Positions 27,512 through 37,694 of a stretch of 64,000 bases of DNA are shown in pieces. Both the position numbers and the translations under genes were made by a program. The notes below the pieces were generated by a model. It worked only from the letters and a program-made list of their open reading frames with translations, did no database searches and was not told the DNA's origin. The stretch's first letter is position 1, and each line of letters starts with the position of its first letter. The DNA comes from Pseudomonas sp. Irchel 3E20 (GTDB lineage Bacteria; Pseudomonadota; Gammaproteobacteria; Pseudomonadales; Pseudomonadaceae), in NCBI RefSeq assembly GCF_900187645.1, contig NZ_FYEE01000006.1:248001-312000 (forward strand). The letters are read 5' to 3'.

Positions 27512-29521
27512 ATGTCCCGACTCAATCCCCGGCAGCAAGAAGCCGTGAACTACGTCGGCGGCCCTCTTTTGGTGCTCGCCGGCGCAGGCTCCGGCAAAAC
27601 CAGCGTTATCACGCGCAAAATCGCCCACCTGATCCAGAACTGCGGCATCCGTGCCCAGTACATCGTCGCCATGACCTTCACCAACAAGGCCGCGCGGGAG
27701 ATGAAAGAGCGGGTCGGCACCCTGCTCAAGGGCGGCGAGGGCCGTGGCCTGACCGTGTGCACCTTCCACAACCTGGGCCTGAACATCATCCGCAAGGAAC
27801 ACGCGCGGCTGGGCTACAAACCCGGTTTCTCGATTTTCGACGAAACCGACGTCAAGTCCCTGATGACCGACATCATGCAAAAGGAATACTCGGGCGACGA
27901 CGGCGTCGACGAGATCAAGAACATGATCGGCTCCTGGAAAAACGACTTGATCCTGCCCCCCGAGGCCCTGGAAAACGCGCGCAACCCCAAGGAACAGACC
28001 GCCGCCATCGTCTACACCCACTACCAGCGCACGCTCAAGGCGTTCAACGCGGTGGACTTCGACGACCTGATCCTGCTGCCGGTCAAGCTGTTCCAGGAAC
28101 ACGCCGACATCCTCGAAAAGTGGCAGAACAAGGTGCGCTACCTGCTGGTGGACGAGTACCAGGACACCAACGCCAGCCAATACCTGCTGGTGAAACTGCT
28201 GATCGGCAAGCGCAACCAGTTCACCGTGGTCGGCGACGACGACCAGTCGATCTACGCCTGGCGCGGCGCCCGCCCGGAAAACCTGATGTTGCTCAAGGAC
28301 GACTACCCGTCCCTGAAAGTGGTGATGCTGGAGCAGAACTACCGCTCCACCAGCCGCATCCTGCGCTGCGCCAACGTGCTGATCTCGAACAACCCCCACG
28401 AGTTTGAAAAACAACTGTGGAGCGACATGGGCCACGGCGACGAAATCCGCGTGATCCGCTGCCGCAACGAAGACGCCGAAGCCGAGCGCGTAGCCGTCGA
28501 ACTGCTGACCCTGCACCTGCGCACCGACCGCCCCTACAGCGATTTCGCCATCCTGTACCGCGGCAACTACCAGGCTAAGCTGATCGAGCTGAAGTTGCAG
28601 CACCACCAGATCCCGTATCGTCTGTCGGGGGGCAACAGCTTTTTCGGACGCCAGGAAGTGAAAGACCTGATGGCGTACTTCCGCCTATTGGTCAATCCGG
28701 ACGACGACAACGCCTTTTTGCGGGTGATTAACGTGCCGCGCCGGGAAATCGGCTCGACCACCCTGGAAAAACTCGGCAACTACGCCACCGAACGCAAAAT
28801 CTCGATGTACGCCGCCACCGACGAAATCGGCCTGGGCGAGCACCTGGACTCGCGCTTCACCGATCGCCTGGGACGCTTCAAGCGTTTTATGGACAAGGTG
28901 CGCGAGCAGTGCGCCGGCGAAGACCCCATCTCGGCCCTGCGCAGCATGGTCATGGACATCGACTACGAGAACTGGCTACGCACCAACAGCTCCAGCGACA
29001 AAGCCGCGGACTACCGCATGAGCAACGTCTGGTTCCTGATCGAAGCCCTGAAGAACACCCTGGAAAAAGACGAAGATGGCGAAATGACCATCGAAGAAGC
29101 CATCGGCAAACTGGTGTTGCGCGATATGCTCGAACGTCAGCAGGAAGAAGAAGAAAACGCCGAAGGCGTGCAGATGATGACCTTGCATGCCTCCAAAGGC
29201 CTGGAGTTTCCCTACGTCTTCATCATGGGCATGGAGGAGGAAATCCTCCCCCACCGCTCCAGCATCGAAGCCGACACCATCGAAGAGGAACGCCGCCTGG
29301 CCTACGTGGGCATTACCCGCGCGCGCCAGACCCTGGCATTCACCTTCGCCGCCAAGCGTAAGCAGTACGGCGAGATCATCGATTGCGCGCCCAGCCGCTT
29401 CCTCGATGAACTGCCGCCGGACGACCTGGCCTGGGAAGGCAACGACGACACCCCCACCGAAGTCAAAGCCGTTCGCGGCAATACCGCATTGGCGGATATA
29501 CGCGCGATGTTAAAGCGCTAG
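27512..29521 (+). CDS. rep: ATP-dependent DNA helicase Rep
   Basis: Rep is a 3'-5' SF1A helicase that helps replication forks past proteins. The 669-residue protein starts MSRLNPRQQEAVNYVGGPLL. It has Walker A AGAGSGKTSVITRKI near residues 22-36, motif Ia MTFTNKAAREMKERV, motif II LLVDEYQDTNASQY, motif III VVGDDDQSIYAWRGA, and motif VI LAYVGITRARQTL. The start used matches the family; the frame extends 58 codons upstream without similarity. No strong ribosome site precedes the ATG. A TAAAAT -10 is near 27470-27475. Confidence 0.96.
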   Translation: MSRLNPRQQEAVNYVGGPLLVLAGAGSGKTSVITRKIAHLIQNCGIRAQYIVAMTFTNKAAREMKERVGTLLKGGEGRGLTVCTFHNLGLNIIRKEHARLGYKPGFSIFDETDVKSLMTDIMQKEYSGDDGVDEIKNMIGSWKNDLILPPEALENARNPKEQTAAIVYTHYQRTLKAFNAVDFDDLILLPVKLFQEHADILEKWQNKVRYLLVDEYQDTNASQYLLVKLLIGKRNQFTVVGDDDQSIYAWRGARPENLMLLKDDYPSLKVVMLEQNYRSTSRILRCANVLISNNPHEFEKQLWSDMGHGDEIRVIRCRNEDAEAERVAVELLTLHLRTDRPYSDFAILYRGNYQAKLIELKLQHHQIPYRLSGGNSFFGRQEVKDLMAYFRLLVNPDDDNAFLRVINVPRREIGSTTLEKLGNYATERKISMYAATDEIGLGEHLDSRFTDRLGRFKRFMDKVREQCAGEDPISALRSMVMDIDYENWLRTNSSSDKAADYRMSNVWFLIEALKNTLEKDEDGEMTIEEAIGKLVLRDMLERQQEEEENAEGVQMMTLHASKGLEFPYVFIMGMEEEILPHRSSIEADTIEEERRLAYVGITRARQTLAFTFAAKRKQYGEIIDCAPSRFLDELPPDDLAWEGNDDTPTEVKAVRGNTALADIRAMLKR

Positions 29522-30148
<627 letters not shown>

Positions 30149-30185
30149 GCAGCGGTAGCAACAACGTCGCTGCGGTGTACAAGAC

Positions 30186-30275
30186 GCCTGTGGGGCTCGC
30201 CCGCGATTGCGGTGTATCAGCCACCCGATGTGCCGGCTGACAAACCGCTTCGCGGGCAAGCTTGCTCCCACAGGC
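30186..30275. repeat. REPIN (two inverted REP palindromes)
   Basis: GCCTGTGGGGCTCGCCCGCG at 30186 and its inverted partner TCGCGGGCAAGCTTGCTCCC ending at 30275 with ACAGGC bound a 90-base element. The outer ends GCCTGTGGG/CCCACAGGC are exact complements. This is the doublet form mobilised by RAYT transposases, inserted after xpt. Confidence 0.85.
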
Positions 30276-30281
30276 TTGAGG

Positions 30282-32219
30282 TCAGGGCTGCGCGGTGCCC
30301 CGCGCCGTCGCCTGCAACCCCGCCAGCAGCAAGCGCTGGTACAGCTCTTCCTTGAAGCCCTGGGGCTTGAGCAGTTCCATGCGTTCCAAGTGGCGCGGGA
30401 AACGCTCCGGCTCCGGTGCATCCAGGGCAGCCTTGCCCAACTCCAGCATCTCGCTGAGCTTGAACTTGCTCTTGAGCCAGTTCAGCGCCCGCAGCAAATC
30501 CTGCTCCTCGCCAGTGAAATCCGTCCCCAAGGGGTACTCGGGAAACAGCCGTGCGTGGCGTGCGCCGATCGCTTCCAGGCGTTGCGGGCTGTTGTCGGTG
30601 AACCTGGGGTTGAGGCGAAAACCCTTCTGCAGCTTGCCAGCCTGTTGCGCCTGCTCGATCAAATCCTGCTGGAACCGCGAATCGGTGATGTTGAGCAGCG
30701 CTTCGATCACCTGGGCGTCGGTTTTGCCGCGCAGGTCGGCGATGCCGTACTCGGTCACCACCACGTCGCGCAAGTGCCGTGGAATGGTGCAATGGCCGTA
30801 CTCCCAGAGGATGTTGGAACTGACCTCGCCGCCCGCCTCGCGCCAACTGCGCAGGATCAAGATCGAGCGCGCGCCTTCCAGCGCATGGCCCTGGGCCACG
30901 AAGTTGTATTGCCCGCCTACGCCGCTGAGCACCCGGCCGTCCTCCAACTGATCGGCCACCCCGGCGCCCAGCAGGGTCACGGTGAACGCGCTGTTGATAA
31001 ACCGCGCATCCAGGCGCTGCAAGCGCTTAAGTGGCTCCTGGCCATACAACTCGTTGATGTAGCTGATGGCGGTCATGTTGAATTCGCCGCGCTTGGCCTG
31101 GGGCAACTCGCGCACGCGCTCGTAGAAAGTGCGCGGGCCGAGAAAGAACCCGCCGTGCACCGAGACGCCATCGGCCTGCGCCGCTTCGTCCAGGGTGCCG
31201 GCGTTGGCCTGGGCTTGGCGGGCCTCGTCCGGGTAGACCTTGCGCCGCACGATGCCGGCGTCCACCAGCACCAGCAAGCCGTTGACGAACATTTCGCTGC
31301 AACCGTAAAGGCCCTTGGCGAAGGGTTCGACGCCGCCTTCGCGGTCGATCAGCGCCTGCCACGGCGCCAGGTCCATCTCTGCCAACAAGGCGCGATAGCC
31401 TTCGCTATCGGCCTGGCGCGCCAACAACGCGGCGGTCAGCGCATCGCCCATGGAGCCAATGCCGATCTGCAAGGTGCCGCCGTCGCGCACCAGGGTGCTG
31501 GCGTGCAGGCCAATGAAGTGATCCTGCAAAACCACTGGCATATTCGGCGTGGAAAACAGCGTGGTGCGGTCATCGCTGTCGATCAGGAAATCGAACGCCT
31601 GGGCGTCGATTTCCGAGTCCCCTGGCATGAACGGCAGGTCAGCGTGAACCTGGCCGAGCATGAGGATGGTTTCCCCCGCGGCACGGCGCTTGGCGATCAT
31701 CGGCAGCAAGTCGAGGGTGATGTCCGGGTTGCAGCTCAAACTCAAGCGCTCCGGCTGCCCCGGGTCGCGGGCCACCATTTGGGCCACCAGGTTGAGCCCG
31801 GCCGCGTTGATATCCCGCGCGGCGTGGCTGTAGTTGCTGCTGACGTAGTCGCGCTGGGCCGGGGCGCTGTGGAGCAGGCTGCCGGGCTGCATGAAAAATT
31901 GCTGCACGCGGATATTGGCGGGCAGGCTGTCGCGGCGCAGGTCGGCAAGGTAGTCCAGCTCCGGGTAATCGCCGAATACCCGCTCCACAAACGGCTCCAG
32001 AAACCGCCGTTGCAAGCCATCGCCCAGGGCCGGGCGGCCGAGGCTCAGGGCGGTGTAGATCGTCAAGCGGCGCTCAGGCAACTGGGCGATGCGCCGGTAC
32101 AGGGCGTTGACGAACCCGTTGGGCTTGCCCAACCCGAGGGGTAAGCCCAGGTGGATATGCGCGGGCAAACGGGCGAGTACATCGTCGACCCCGCGCTCGA
32201 TTGAACAGGACTGCACCAT
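30282..32219 (-). CDS. Acetyl-CoA hydrolase/transferase family protein
   Basis: The 645-residue protein has the N-terminal CoA-transferase domain (AHIHLGLPLGLGKPNGFVNALYRRI) and the C-terminal acetyl-CoA hydrolase domain (GVGGQYNFVAQGHALEGARSILILRS, then DVVVTEYGIADLRGKTDAQVIEALLNI). The family transfers CoA between short acyl-CoAs and acids; the substrate is not deducible. It is longer than typical 430-550-residue family members, with a C-terminal extension. It stands alone, downstream of the cytochrome gene but across a terminator. Confidence 0.85.
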   Translation of the reverse strand: MVQSCSIERGVDDVLARLPAHIHLGLPLGLGKPNGFVNALYRRIAQLPERRLTIYTALSLGRPALGDGLQRRFLEPFVERVFGDYPELDYLADLRRDSLPANIRVQQFFMQPGSLLHSAPAQRDYVSSNYSHAARDINAAGLNLVAQMVARDPGQPERLSLSCNPDITLDLLPMIAKRRAAGETILMLGQVHADLPFMPGDSEIDAQAFDFLIDSDDRTTLFSTPNMPVVLQDHFIGLHASTLVRDGGTLQIGIGSMGDALTAALLARQADSEGYRALLAEMDLAPWQALIDREGGVEPFAKGLYGCSEMFVNGLLVLVDAGIVRRKVYPDEARQAQANAGTLDEAAQADGVSVHGGFFLGPRTFYERVRELPQAKRGEFNMTAISYINELYGQEPLKRLQRLDARFINSAFTVTLLGAGVADQLEDGRVLSGVGGQYNFVAQGHALEGARSILILRSWREAGGEVSSNILWEYGHCTIPRHLRDVVVTEYGIADLRGKTDAQVIEALLNITDSRFQQDLIEQAQQAGKLQKGFRLNPRFTDNSPQRLEAIGARHARLFPEYPLGTDFTGEEQDLLRALNWLKSKFKLSEMLELGKAALDAPEPERFPRHLERMELLKPQGFKEELYQRLLLAGLQATARGTAQP

Positions 32220-32311
32220 CTACTCCTCCCGACCATTCCATGAATTGAGGTGAGCCCGAGCTTGCCGGGTCTTGGCGCCGATGACCAGCCTCCTGGCCAA
32301 ATCGCAGGCAC

Positions 32312-32339
32312 AAAAAAGCCGCTCGTAAGCGGCTTTTTC
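32312..32339 (-). terminator. Terminator of the cytochrome c5 gene
   Basis: AAAAAAGCCGCT and AAGCGGCTTTTT flank a 3-base loop, 19 bp after the cytochrome gene stop, with long A/T runs on both sides. Confidence 0.9.
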
Positions 32340-32357
32340 GCGGTAGATGGCTGCCTG

Positions 32358-32780
32358 TTAGAGGCCAGACATCTTCTTGATGGCGCCCTTGAGCTCGTCA
32401 TCGGAGCAATCGGAGCAGGTGCCTTTAGGTGGCATCGCGTTGATCCCGGTGATGGCCTTGGCCAGGATGCCGTCGAGGCCGCCCTGGTGATCGGCACGTT
32501 CTTTCCAGGCTGCGGTGTCACCCACTTTCGGTGCGCCCAGCAGGCCCGTGCCGTGGCACGCGTTGCAGTGCTTGGCAACGATGTCATCGGCTGTTCTTGC
32601 ACCACCGCCGCCAGCCGAGGCTGCGACTTCCATCCCTTTGCACTCTTTGCCCTGGACGCAGACCTGGCCAACCGGCTCAAGGCGCTTGGCAATATCGTCA
32701 TTGGTCGCAGCTTGAGCGCTGACTGCCCAAAGGGCCAATACGGTTGCTGGTACAGCCAGCATTTTCATAATTAGGTTCAC
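32358..32780 (-). CDS. cycB: Cytochrome c5 family protein
   Basis: The protein is secreted to the periplasm (signal peptide MKMLAVPATVLALWAVSAQA) and has one heme-binding motif CNACH in DDIVAKHCNACHGTGLLGAPKVGD, plus a methionine in NAMPPKGTC as likely second ligand. The second cysteine pair CSDCSDDEL is the usual c5 C-terminal feature. The start taken is GTG at 32780, because GAGGG lies 8 bases upstream; the ATG at 32768 would give a more typical signal peptide but has no ribosome site. It probably carries electrons to terminal oxidases. Confidence 0.9.
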   Translation of the reverse strand: MNLIMKMLAVPATVLALWAVSAQAATNDDIAKRLEPVGQVCVQGKECKGMEVAASAGGGGARTADDIVAKHCNACHGTGLLGAPKVGDTAAWKERADHQGGLDGILAKAITGINAMPPKGTCSDCSDDELKGAIKKMSGL

Positions 32781-32839
32781 ACGTACACCCTCAATGGTGG
32801 CTAGTCACGCCCACGGCCACGGTTTCGCGGGCGGGCGAA

Positions 32840-32868
32840 AGTATAACGGTTGTCCCGCCACACTGAAA
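32840..32868 (-). promoter_or_regulatory. Probable promoter of the cytochrome c5 gene
   Basis: Reverse strand TATACT (-10, 32845-32840) with TTTCAG 17 bases upstream as -35. The start would be near 32833, giving a leader of about 50 bases. Confidence 0.45.
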
Positions 32869-32951
32869 CAACCCTAAAGTCGAAGGGGAGATTAAGCGCA
32901 GCGATGTACAGCTTCGGGCACCTCTGCAAGCCTTGCAGGACGCCTCTTTTC

Positions 32952-33500
32952 TTAGAAGTTCGCGGGCGTGGCTGCGCTGATTAGTCGCGCCGGCGCATCG
33001 AACGGGTTGCGAAAACGATGGGGCTTGGTGCTTTCAAAGTAGTAGCTGTCGCCGGCTTCGAGGATAAAAGTCTCAAGCCCCACCACCAGTTCAAGCCGTC
33101 CTTCGAGCAGAATCCCGGTTTCCTCGCCTTCGTGGACGAGCATTTCTTCACCCGTATCGGCACCCGGCGGGTAAATCTCACTGAGAAACGCGATGGCACG
33201 GCTCGGATGGGCCTTGCCCACCAGCTTCATGGTCACGGCGCCATCGGAAATATCGATCAGTTCGTTGGCTTTATAAACAACCTGGGTCGGTTTCTCCTGC
33301 AGGATTTCTTCGGAGAAGAACTCGACCATGGACATGGGAATGCCGCCCAGCACCTTGCGCAAGGAGCTGATGGAGGGGCTGACACTGTTTTTCTCGATCA
33401 TCGAAATGGTGCTATTGGTGACGCCCGCCCGTTTGGCGAGCTCACGCTGCGAAAGACCTTTCAGTTTACGGATGGATTGCAGTCGTTCACCGACGTCCAA
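32952..33500 (-). CDS. pauR: Polyamine-responsive repressor PauR (XRE-cupin)
   Basis: The 182-residue protein has an N-terminal XRE helix-turn-helix (GERLQSIRKLKGLSQRELAKRAGVTNSTISMIEKN) and a C-terminal cupin (EEMLVHEGEETGILLEGRLELVVGLETFILEAGDSYYFEST with HRFRNP). This is the layout of PuuR/PauR. In P. aeruginosa PauR (PA5301) represses polyamine catabolic genes until putrescine or cadaverine binds. The position between cycB and dadX matches PAO1. The FAD oxidoreductase at 37695-39005 is a plausible target. Confidence 0.92.
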   Translation of the reverse strand: MDVGERLQSIRKLKGLSQRELAKRAGVTNSTISMIEKNSVSPSISSLRKVLGGIPMSMVEFFSEEILQEKPTQVVYKANELIDISDGAVTMKLVGKAHPSRAIAFLSEIYPPGADTGEEMLVHEGEETGILLEGRLELVVGLETFILEAGDSYYFESTKPHRFRNPFDAPARLISAATPANF

Positions 33501-33627
33501 TGCATTAGCCTCCCAGGATTCAGGTTGTATGAATAATGAGCGGTATCATGGCGACAGCGTTCAGTATTTACAACACTTGGGGCGCAATCCACCCGGGCCG
33601 TTCGGCAGTGCCGCGGCCCACTCACCG

Positions 33628-34701
33628 CTAGCTACCGCTATAGAGCCTTGGCACGCGGCGCAGGTTGCAGAAGATCTGGTAGGGAATGGTGCCGGCAGCG
33701 GCCGCGACGTCGCTGGCGAGGATGTGCTTGCCCCACAGCTCCACCGGTGAGCCGAGGCCCGCCTGGGGTACATCGGTCAGGTCGATGCACAGCATGTCCA
33801 TCGACACCCGGCCCAGCAATTGGCTGCGCTGGCCGGCCACCAGCACCGGGGTACCGGTCGGCGCCTGGCGCGGGTAACCATCGGCATAGCCCATGGCGAC
33901 CACGCCGATGCGCATCGGCCGCGGCGCGATGAACTGCGCGCCATAACCCACCGGCTCACCGGCCGGCAGTTCGCGCACGCAAATCACCTTCGATTCCAGG
34001 CTCATCACCGGTTGCAGGCGCGCGGCCAATGCCTGCTGCTGCTCGAAAGGCGTGGCGCCGTACAGCATGATGCCCGGGCGCACCCAGTCGCTGGGGATGT
34101 TCGGCCAGCCCAGCACCGCCGGCGAGTTGCGCAGGCTGATCTGCGCCGACAGGCCCTCGCGGGCCGCCTCGAACACTTCGACTTGCCGGGCACTGGCGGC
34201 GCTGTCCAGTTCATCAGCGCGGGCGAAATGGCTCATCAGCACGATTTTCGCCACTTTGCCGCTGGCTAGCAGCCGTTGGTAAGCGTTCTGGTAGTCGTCG
34301 GGGTGCAAGCCCACGCGGTGCATGCCGGAATCGAGCTTGAGCCAGATATTCAGCGGCTTGGCCACCGACGCCTGCTCAATCGCCTCCAGTTGCCACAGTG
34401 AATGCACCACGCACCAAAAGTCGTGTTCGACGATCAGTGCCAACTCGTCAGCCTCGAAAAAACCTTCCAGCAGCAGCACCGGCGCACGGATGCCCGCGGC
34501 CCGCAGTTCCAGGGCTTCCTCGATGCAGGCAACGGCGAAACCGTCCGCCTCGCCCTCCAAGGCTTGGGCGCAGCGCACCGCACCATGGCCATAGGCGTCA
34601 GCCTTGATGACGGCCAGTGCCTTGGCGCCCGTCACTTCGCGGGCCAGTTGGTAATTGTGACGCAGGGCTTGGAGGTCGATCAGGGCACGGGCAGGGCGCA
34701 T
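33628..34701 (-). CDS. dadX: Alanine racemase, catabolic
   Basis: DadX is a PLP enzyme interconverting L- and D-alanine, feeding D-alanine to DadA and cell wall synthesis. The 357-residue protein has the PLP lysine Lys33 in [13 protein letters not shown] and the catalytic tyrosine region [13 protein letters not shown], plus [14 protein letters not shown]. It lies downstream of ridA and dadA on the same strand, so it is assigned as the catabolic racemase rather than Alr. Confidence 0.95.
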   Translation of the reverse strand: MRPARALIDLQALRHNYQLAREVTGAKALAVIKADAYGHGAVRCAQALEGEADGFAVACIEEALELRAAGIRAPVLLLEGFFEADELALIVEHDFWCVVHSLWQLEAIEQASVAKPLNIWLKLDSGMHRVGLHPDDYQNAYQRLLASGKVAKIVLMSHFARADELDSAASARQVEVFEAAREGLSAQISLRNSPAVLGWPNIPSDWVRPGIMLYGATPFEQQQALAARLQPVMSLESKVICVRELPAGEPVGYGAQFIAPRPMRIGVVAMGYADGYPRQAPTGTPVLVAGQRSQLLGRVSMDMLCIDLTDVPQAGLGSPVELWGKHILASDVAAAAGTIPYQIFCNLRRVPRLYSGS

Positions 34702-34790
34702 GGCGGCAGGCTTCTAGGCAGACATGGGAAATAAAAAGCGGTGCGAGCCGCAGGCCTGGGCCTGCGACAGCACCGCAAGAGGGATCGTTG

Positions 34791-35141
34791 TTACGGCAAA
34801 GCGGCCACGACCGACAACTCGATCAGGATGCGCGGCTCGCACAGGTTGGCTTCCACCGTGGCCCGGGCAGGTGCCACGCCTTTGGGCAGCCACTTGTCCC
34901 ACACCGCGTTCATGCCGGCGAAATCGGCGACGTGCTTCAGGTAGATGGTCACCGACAACAGGCGGTTCTTGTCGGTCCCGGCCAGGTCCAGCAAACGCTC
35001 GAGGTTGCCCAGCACTTCACGGGTCTGTTGCTCGATCCCGCTATCCAGGTCGTCGGCCACTTGCCCGGCCAGGTACACCGTGCCGTTGTGAACGACGATC
35101 TGGCTCATGCGCTCATTGGTGAGCTGGCGCTGGATTGACAT
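34791..35141 (-). CDS. RidA family imine/enamine deaminase
   Basis: The 116-residue protein has the YjgF/RidA fold with [17 protein letters not shown] and the conserved Arg region [22 protein letters not shown]. RidA proteins hydrolyse reactive imines released by PLP and flavin enzymes. DadA produces 2-iminopropionate from alanine, so co-expression with it makes sense. The ATG lies inside the dadA coding region, preceded by GGAGG, and the two genes overlap by 29 bp. Confidence 0.93.
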   Translation of the reverse strand: MSIQRQLTNERMSQIVVHNGTVYLAGQVADDLDSGIEQQTREVLGNLERLLDLAGTDKNRLLSVTIYLKHVADFAGMNAVWDKWLPKGVAPARATVEANLCEPRILIELSVVAALP

Positions 35142-36414
35142 GGGGTGTCGCCTCCTGGTGATTGCCGTAACGGGAAATATCGAGGCCTTCGGCGCTGATC
35201 TGCGGGGTTTTCTTCGCCATCAGATCGGCCAACAGGCGACCAGAGCCACAGGCCATGGTCCAGCCGAGTGTACCGTGTCCGGTGTTCAGGAACAGGTTGC
35301 GAAACGGCGTGGCGCCCACAATCGGCGTGCCGTCCGGGGTGGTGGGGCGCAGGCCGGTCCAGAAACTGGCTTGGGCCAGGTCGCCGCCCTGGGGGTAGAG
35401 GTCGTTGACGATCATCTCCAGGGTTTCGCGCCGGCGCGGGTTGAGCGACAGGTCGAAACCGGCGATCTCGGCCATGCCGCCCACGCGGATGCGGTTGTCG
35501 AAACGGGTGATGGCGACCTTGTAGGTTTCGTCGAGGATGGTCGAGGTCGGTGCCATCGCCGGGTTTGTGATCGGCACGGTCAGGGAGTAACCCTTGAGTG
35601 GATACACCGGGGCCTTGATGCCCAGGGGCTTGAGCAGTTGCGGCGAATAGCTGCCCAGGGCCAGCACGTAGCGGTCGGCGGTTTCCAGCTTGCCGTCGAT
35701 CCACACGCCGTTGATGCGGTCGCCCGCGTGGTCCAGGCTCTGGATGTCCTGGCCAAAGCGGAATTCCACCCCCAGCTTCACAGCCATTTCCGCTAGGCGC
35801 GTGGTGAAGATCTGGCAGTCGCCGGTCTGATCGTTGGGCAGGCGCAGAGCGCCGGCGAGGATATCGGTAACGCTGGCCAGGGCCGGCTCCACGCGGGCGA
35901 TGCCTTCACGGTCGAGCAGCTCGAACGGCACGCCGGACTCTTGCAGCACGGCAATATCCTTGGCCGCGCCGTCGAGCTGGGCCTGGGTGCGGAACAACTG
36001 GGTCGTGCCCAGGCTGCGGCCTTCATAGGCAATGCCGGTTTCGGCGCGCAATTCGTCGAGGCAATCGCGGCTGTACTCGGACAGGCGCACCATGCGCTCT
36101 TTGTTCACCGCATAGCGGTTGGCCGTGCAGTTGCGCAGCATCTGCGCCATCCACAGGTATTGGCCGATATCGGCGGTGGCCTTGATGGCCAGCGGCGCGT
36201 GGCGTTGCAGCAGCCACTTGATGGCCTTGAGCGGCACGCCCGGCGCGGCCCAGGGCGAGGCATAGCCCGGCGAGACCTGGCCGGCGTTGGCGAAGCTGGT
36301 TTCCATGGCAGCGGCGGGCTGGCGATCGACGACCACCACTTCAAAACCGGCCCGCGCCAAATAGTAGGCACTGGCCGTACCGATGACGCCGCTACCCAAG
36401 ACCAGAACGCGCAT
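35113..36414 (-). CDS. dadA: D-amino acid dehydrogenase small subunit DadA
   Basis: DadA oxidises D-alanine to pyruvate and ammonia at the inner membrane, passing electrons to quinone. The 433-residue flavoprotein starts with the FAD-binding [26 protein letters not shown] and has [22 protein letters not shown] and the C-terminal [22 protein letters not shown] of the family. The start at 36414 gives normal length; the frame extends 50 codons upstream without similarity. It is divergent from lrp/dadR, the expected alanine-responsive regulator. Confidence 0.97.
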   Translation of the reverse strand: MRVLVLGSGVIGTASAYYLARAGFEVVVVDRQPAAAMETSFANAGQVSPGYASPWAAPGVPLKAIKWLLQRHAPLAIKATADIGQYLWMAQMLRNCTANRYAVNKERMVRLSEYSRDCLDELRAETGIAYEGRSLGTTQLFRTQAQLDGAAKDIAVLQESGVPFELLDREGIARVEPALASVTDILAGALRLPNDQTGDCQIFTTRLAEMAVKLGVEFRFGQDIQSLDHAGDRINGVWIDGKLETADRYVLALGSYSPQLLKPLGIKAPVYPLKGYSLTVPITNPAMAPTSTILDETYKVAITRFDNRIRVGGMAEIAGFDLSLNPRRRETLEMIVNDLYPQGGDLAQASFWTGLRPTTPDGTPIVGATPFRNLFLNTGHGTLGWTMACGSGRLLADLMAKKTPQISAEGLDISRYGNHQEATPHVNPAPAHQ

Positions 36415-36569
36415 TTTCGTATCCCTCATCGCGGCGAGCCGCTGACGTTTGTTATTCGAGCAAAGTTGCGGGCAGTGTAAGAAAGATCCGCCAGTGCTTT
36501 TCACTATATAAGCGCCTATATTTGGCGAGAATTCTCGGCAAAAACCCTTTTCACGGAGGCGCATCGCCT

Positions 36570-37058
36570 ATGCGTACCAACACCCAGACCAAGCGCGAGC
36601 TGGACAAGATCGACCGCAACATCCTGCGCATCCTGCAAGCGGACGGGCGCATCTCGTTCACCGAGTTGGGAGAGAAGGTCGGTTTGTCGACAACGCCCTG
36701 CACCGAGCGGGTCCGGCGCCTGGAGCGCGAAGGCATCATCATGGGCTACAACGCCCGGCTCAACCCGCAGCACCTGAAGGGCAGCCTGCTGGTGTTTGTC
36801 GAGATCAGCCTCGACTACAAATCTGGCGATACCTTCGACGAATTCCGACGCGCCGTGCTGAAGTTGCCCCATGTACTGGAGTGCCACCTGGTGTCGGGGG
36901 ATTTCGACTATCTGGTCAAGGCGCGGATTTCCGAGATGGCCTCGTACCGCAAGCTGCTGGGCGACATCCTCCTCAAGCTGCCCCACGTGCGCGAATCCAA
37001 GAGCTACATCGTGATGGAAGAAGTCAAAGAGAGCCTGAGCCTACCGATTGCCGATTGA
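36570..37058 (+). CDS. dadR: Lrp/AsnC-family regulator (DadR)
   Basis: The 162-residue protein has an N-terminal HTH (LDKIDRNILRILQADGRISFTELGEKVGLSTTPCTERVRRLEREGII) and a C-terminal RAM ligand domain (SLLVFVEISLDY, VLECHLVSGDFDYLVKARI). It is divergent from dadA with a 155-bp shared promoter region. In P. aeruginosa the equivalent gene activates dadAX in response to alanine. GGAGG precedes the ATG by about 10 bases. Confidence 0.94.
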   Translation: MRTNTQTKRELDKIDRNILRILQADGRISFTELGEKVGLSTTPCTERVRRLEREGIIMGYNARLNPQHLKGSLLVFVEISLDYKSGDTFDEFRRAVLKLPHVLECHLVSGDFDYLVKARISEMASYRKLLGDILLKLPHVRESKSYIVMEEVKESLSLPIAD

Positions 37059-37118
37059 GCCGAGCTCGCCCGCGACCACAGAGGAAAAGTGAAAATCCCA
37101 CCCCACACCACAGCTCAA

Positions 37119-37143
37119 CTGTAGGAGCGGGCCCTGCCCGCGA
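37119..37143. repeat. Single REP palindrome
   Basis: GTAGGAGCGGGCCCTGCCCGCGA follows the lrp gene, a REP copy of the same type as elsewhere in the window. A weak CTCGCCCGCGA half copy lies at about 37064-37074. Confidence 0.7.
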
Positions 37144-37193
37144 TGGCGCCGGTACAGCCGATAGATGGATACCGTCAACCCACCAACACCGCG

Positions 37194-37547
37194 CTAAACC
37201 AACACCTGCCGCGTACTGGCCATGTACTCGTGGATCTGCTTTTCAACCCGCGGGTGGATCAGTTCCACCGGGCGGCGGCCGTTGGGGCATGGCAGGGTGG
37301 CGGTGGTGCCAAACAAGCGGCAGATCAGCGGGCGTTCGTCGTACACCGTGCAACCGTGGGGGCCCAGGTGTACGCAGTTGAGCTCGTCCATGGCCGCGTC
37401 CTGCTCGGCGGCGGTCTTGCGCGGCAGGCGCGCCATTTCCTCCGGCGAGGTGGTCACCGGCCCACAGCAGTCGTGGCAACCGGGGACGCACTCGAACGAG
37501 GGAATCTGCTGGCGCAGGTAGCGGACTTTCTGACTGTTGCAGCTCAT
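37194..37547 (-). CDS. YkgJ family cysteine-cluster protein
   Basis: The 117-residue protein has the CxxCxxCC-like cluster CVPGCHDCCGPV, then LNCVHLGPHGCTVYDERPLICRLFG, the zinc/iron-binding cysteine pattern of the YkgJ (UPF0153) family. The true function is unknown. It is monocistronic, placed between REP sequences and a divergent FAD oxidoreductase gene. Confidence 0.9.
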   Translation of the reverse strand: MSCNSQKVRYLRQQIPSFECVPGCHDCCGPVTTSPEEMARLPRKTAAEQDAAMDELNCVHLGPHGCTVYDERPLICRLFGTTATLPCPNGRRPVELIHPRVEKQIHEYMASTRQVLV

Positions 37548-37694
37548 GCAAGCGCGACCTGAAAAACGAGAAGGCCCGGATTTTGCCTTAAAACCCCCGG
37601 CGCAGACAGCGCGGGCCGACCAGTGTTGCCGCCCGCGAAAGGTCCGGCTTATGCTCCGTAAAATTTTTTAAACACAATAATCAGGATTACGCAC

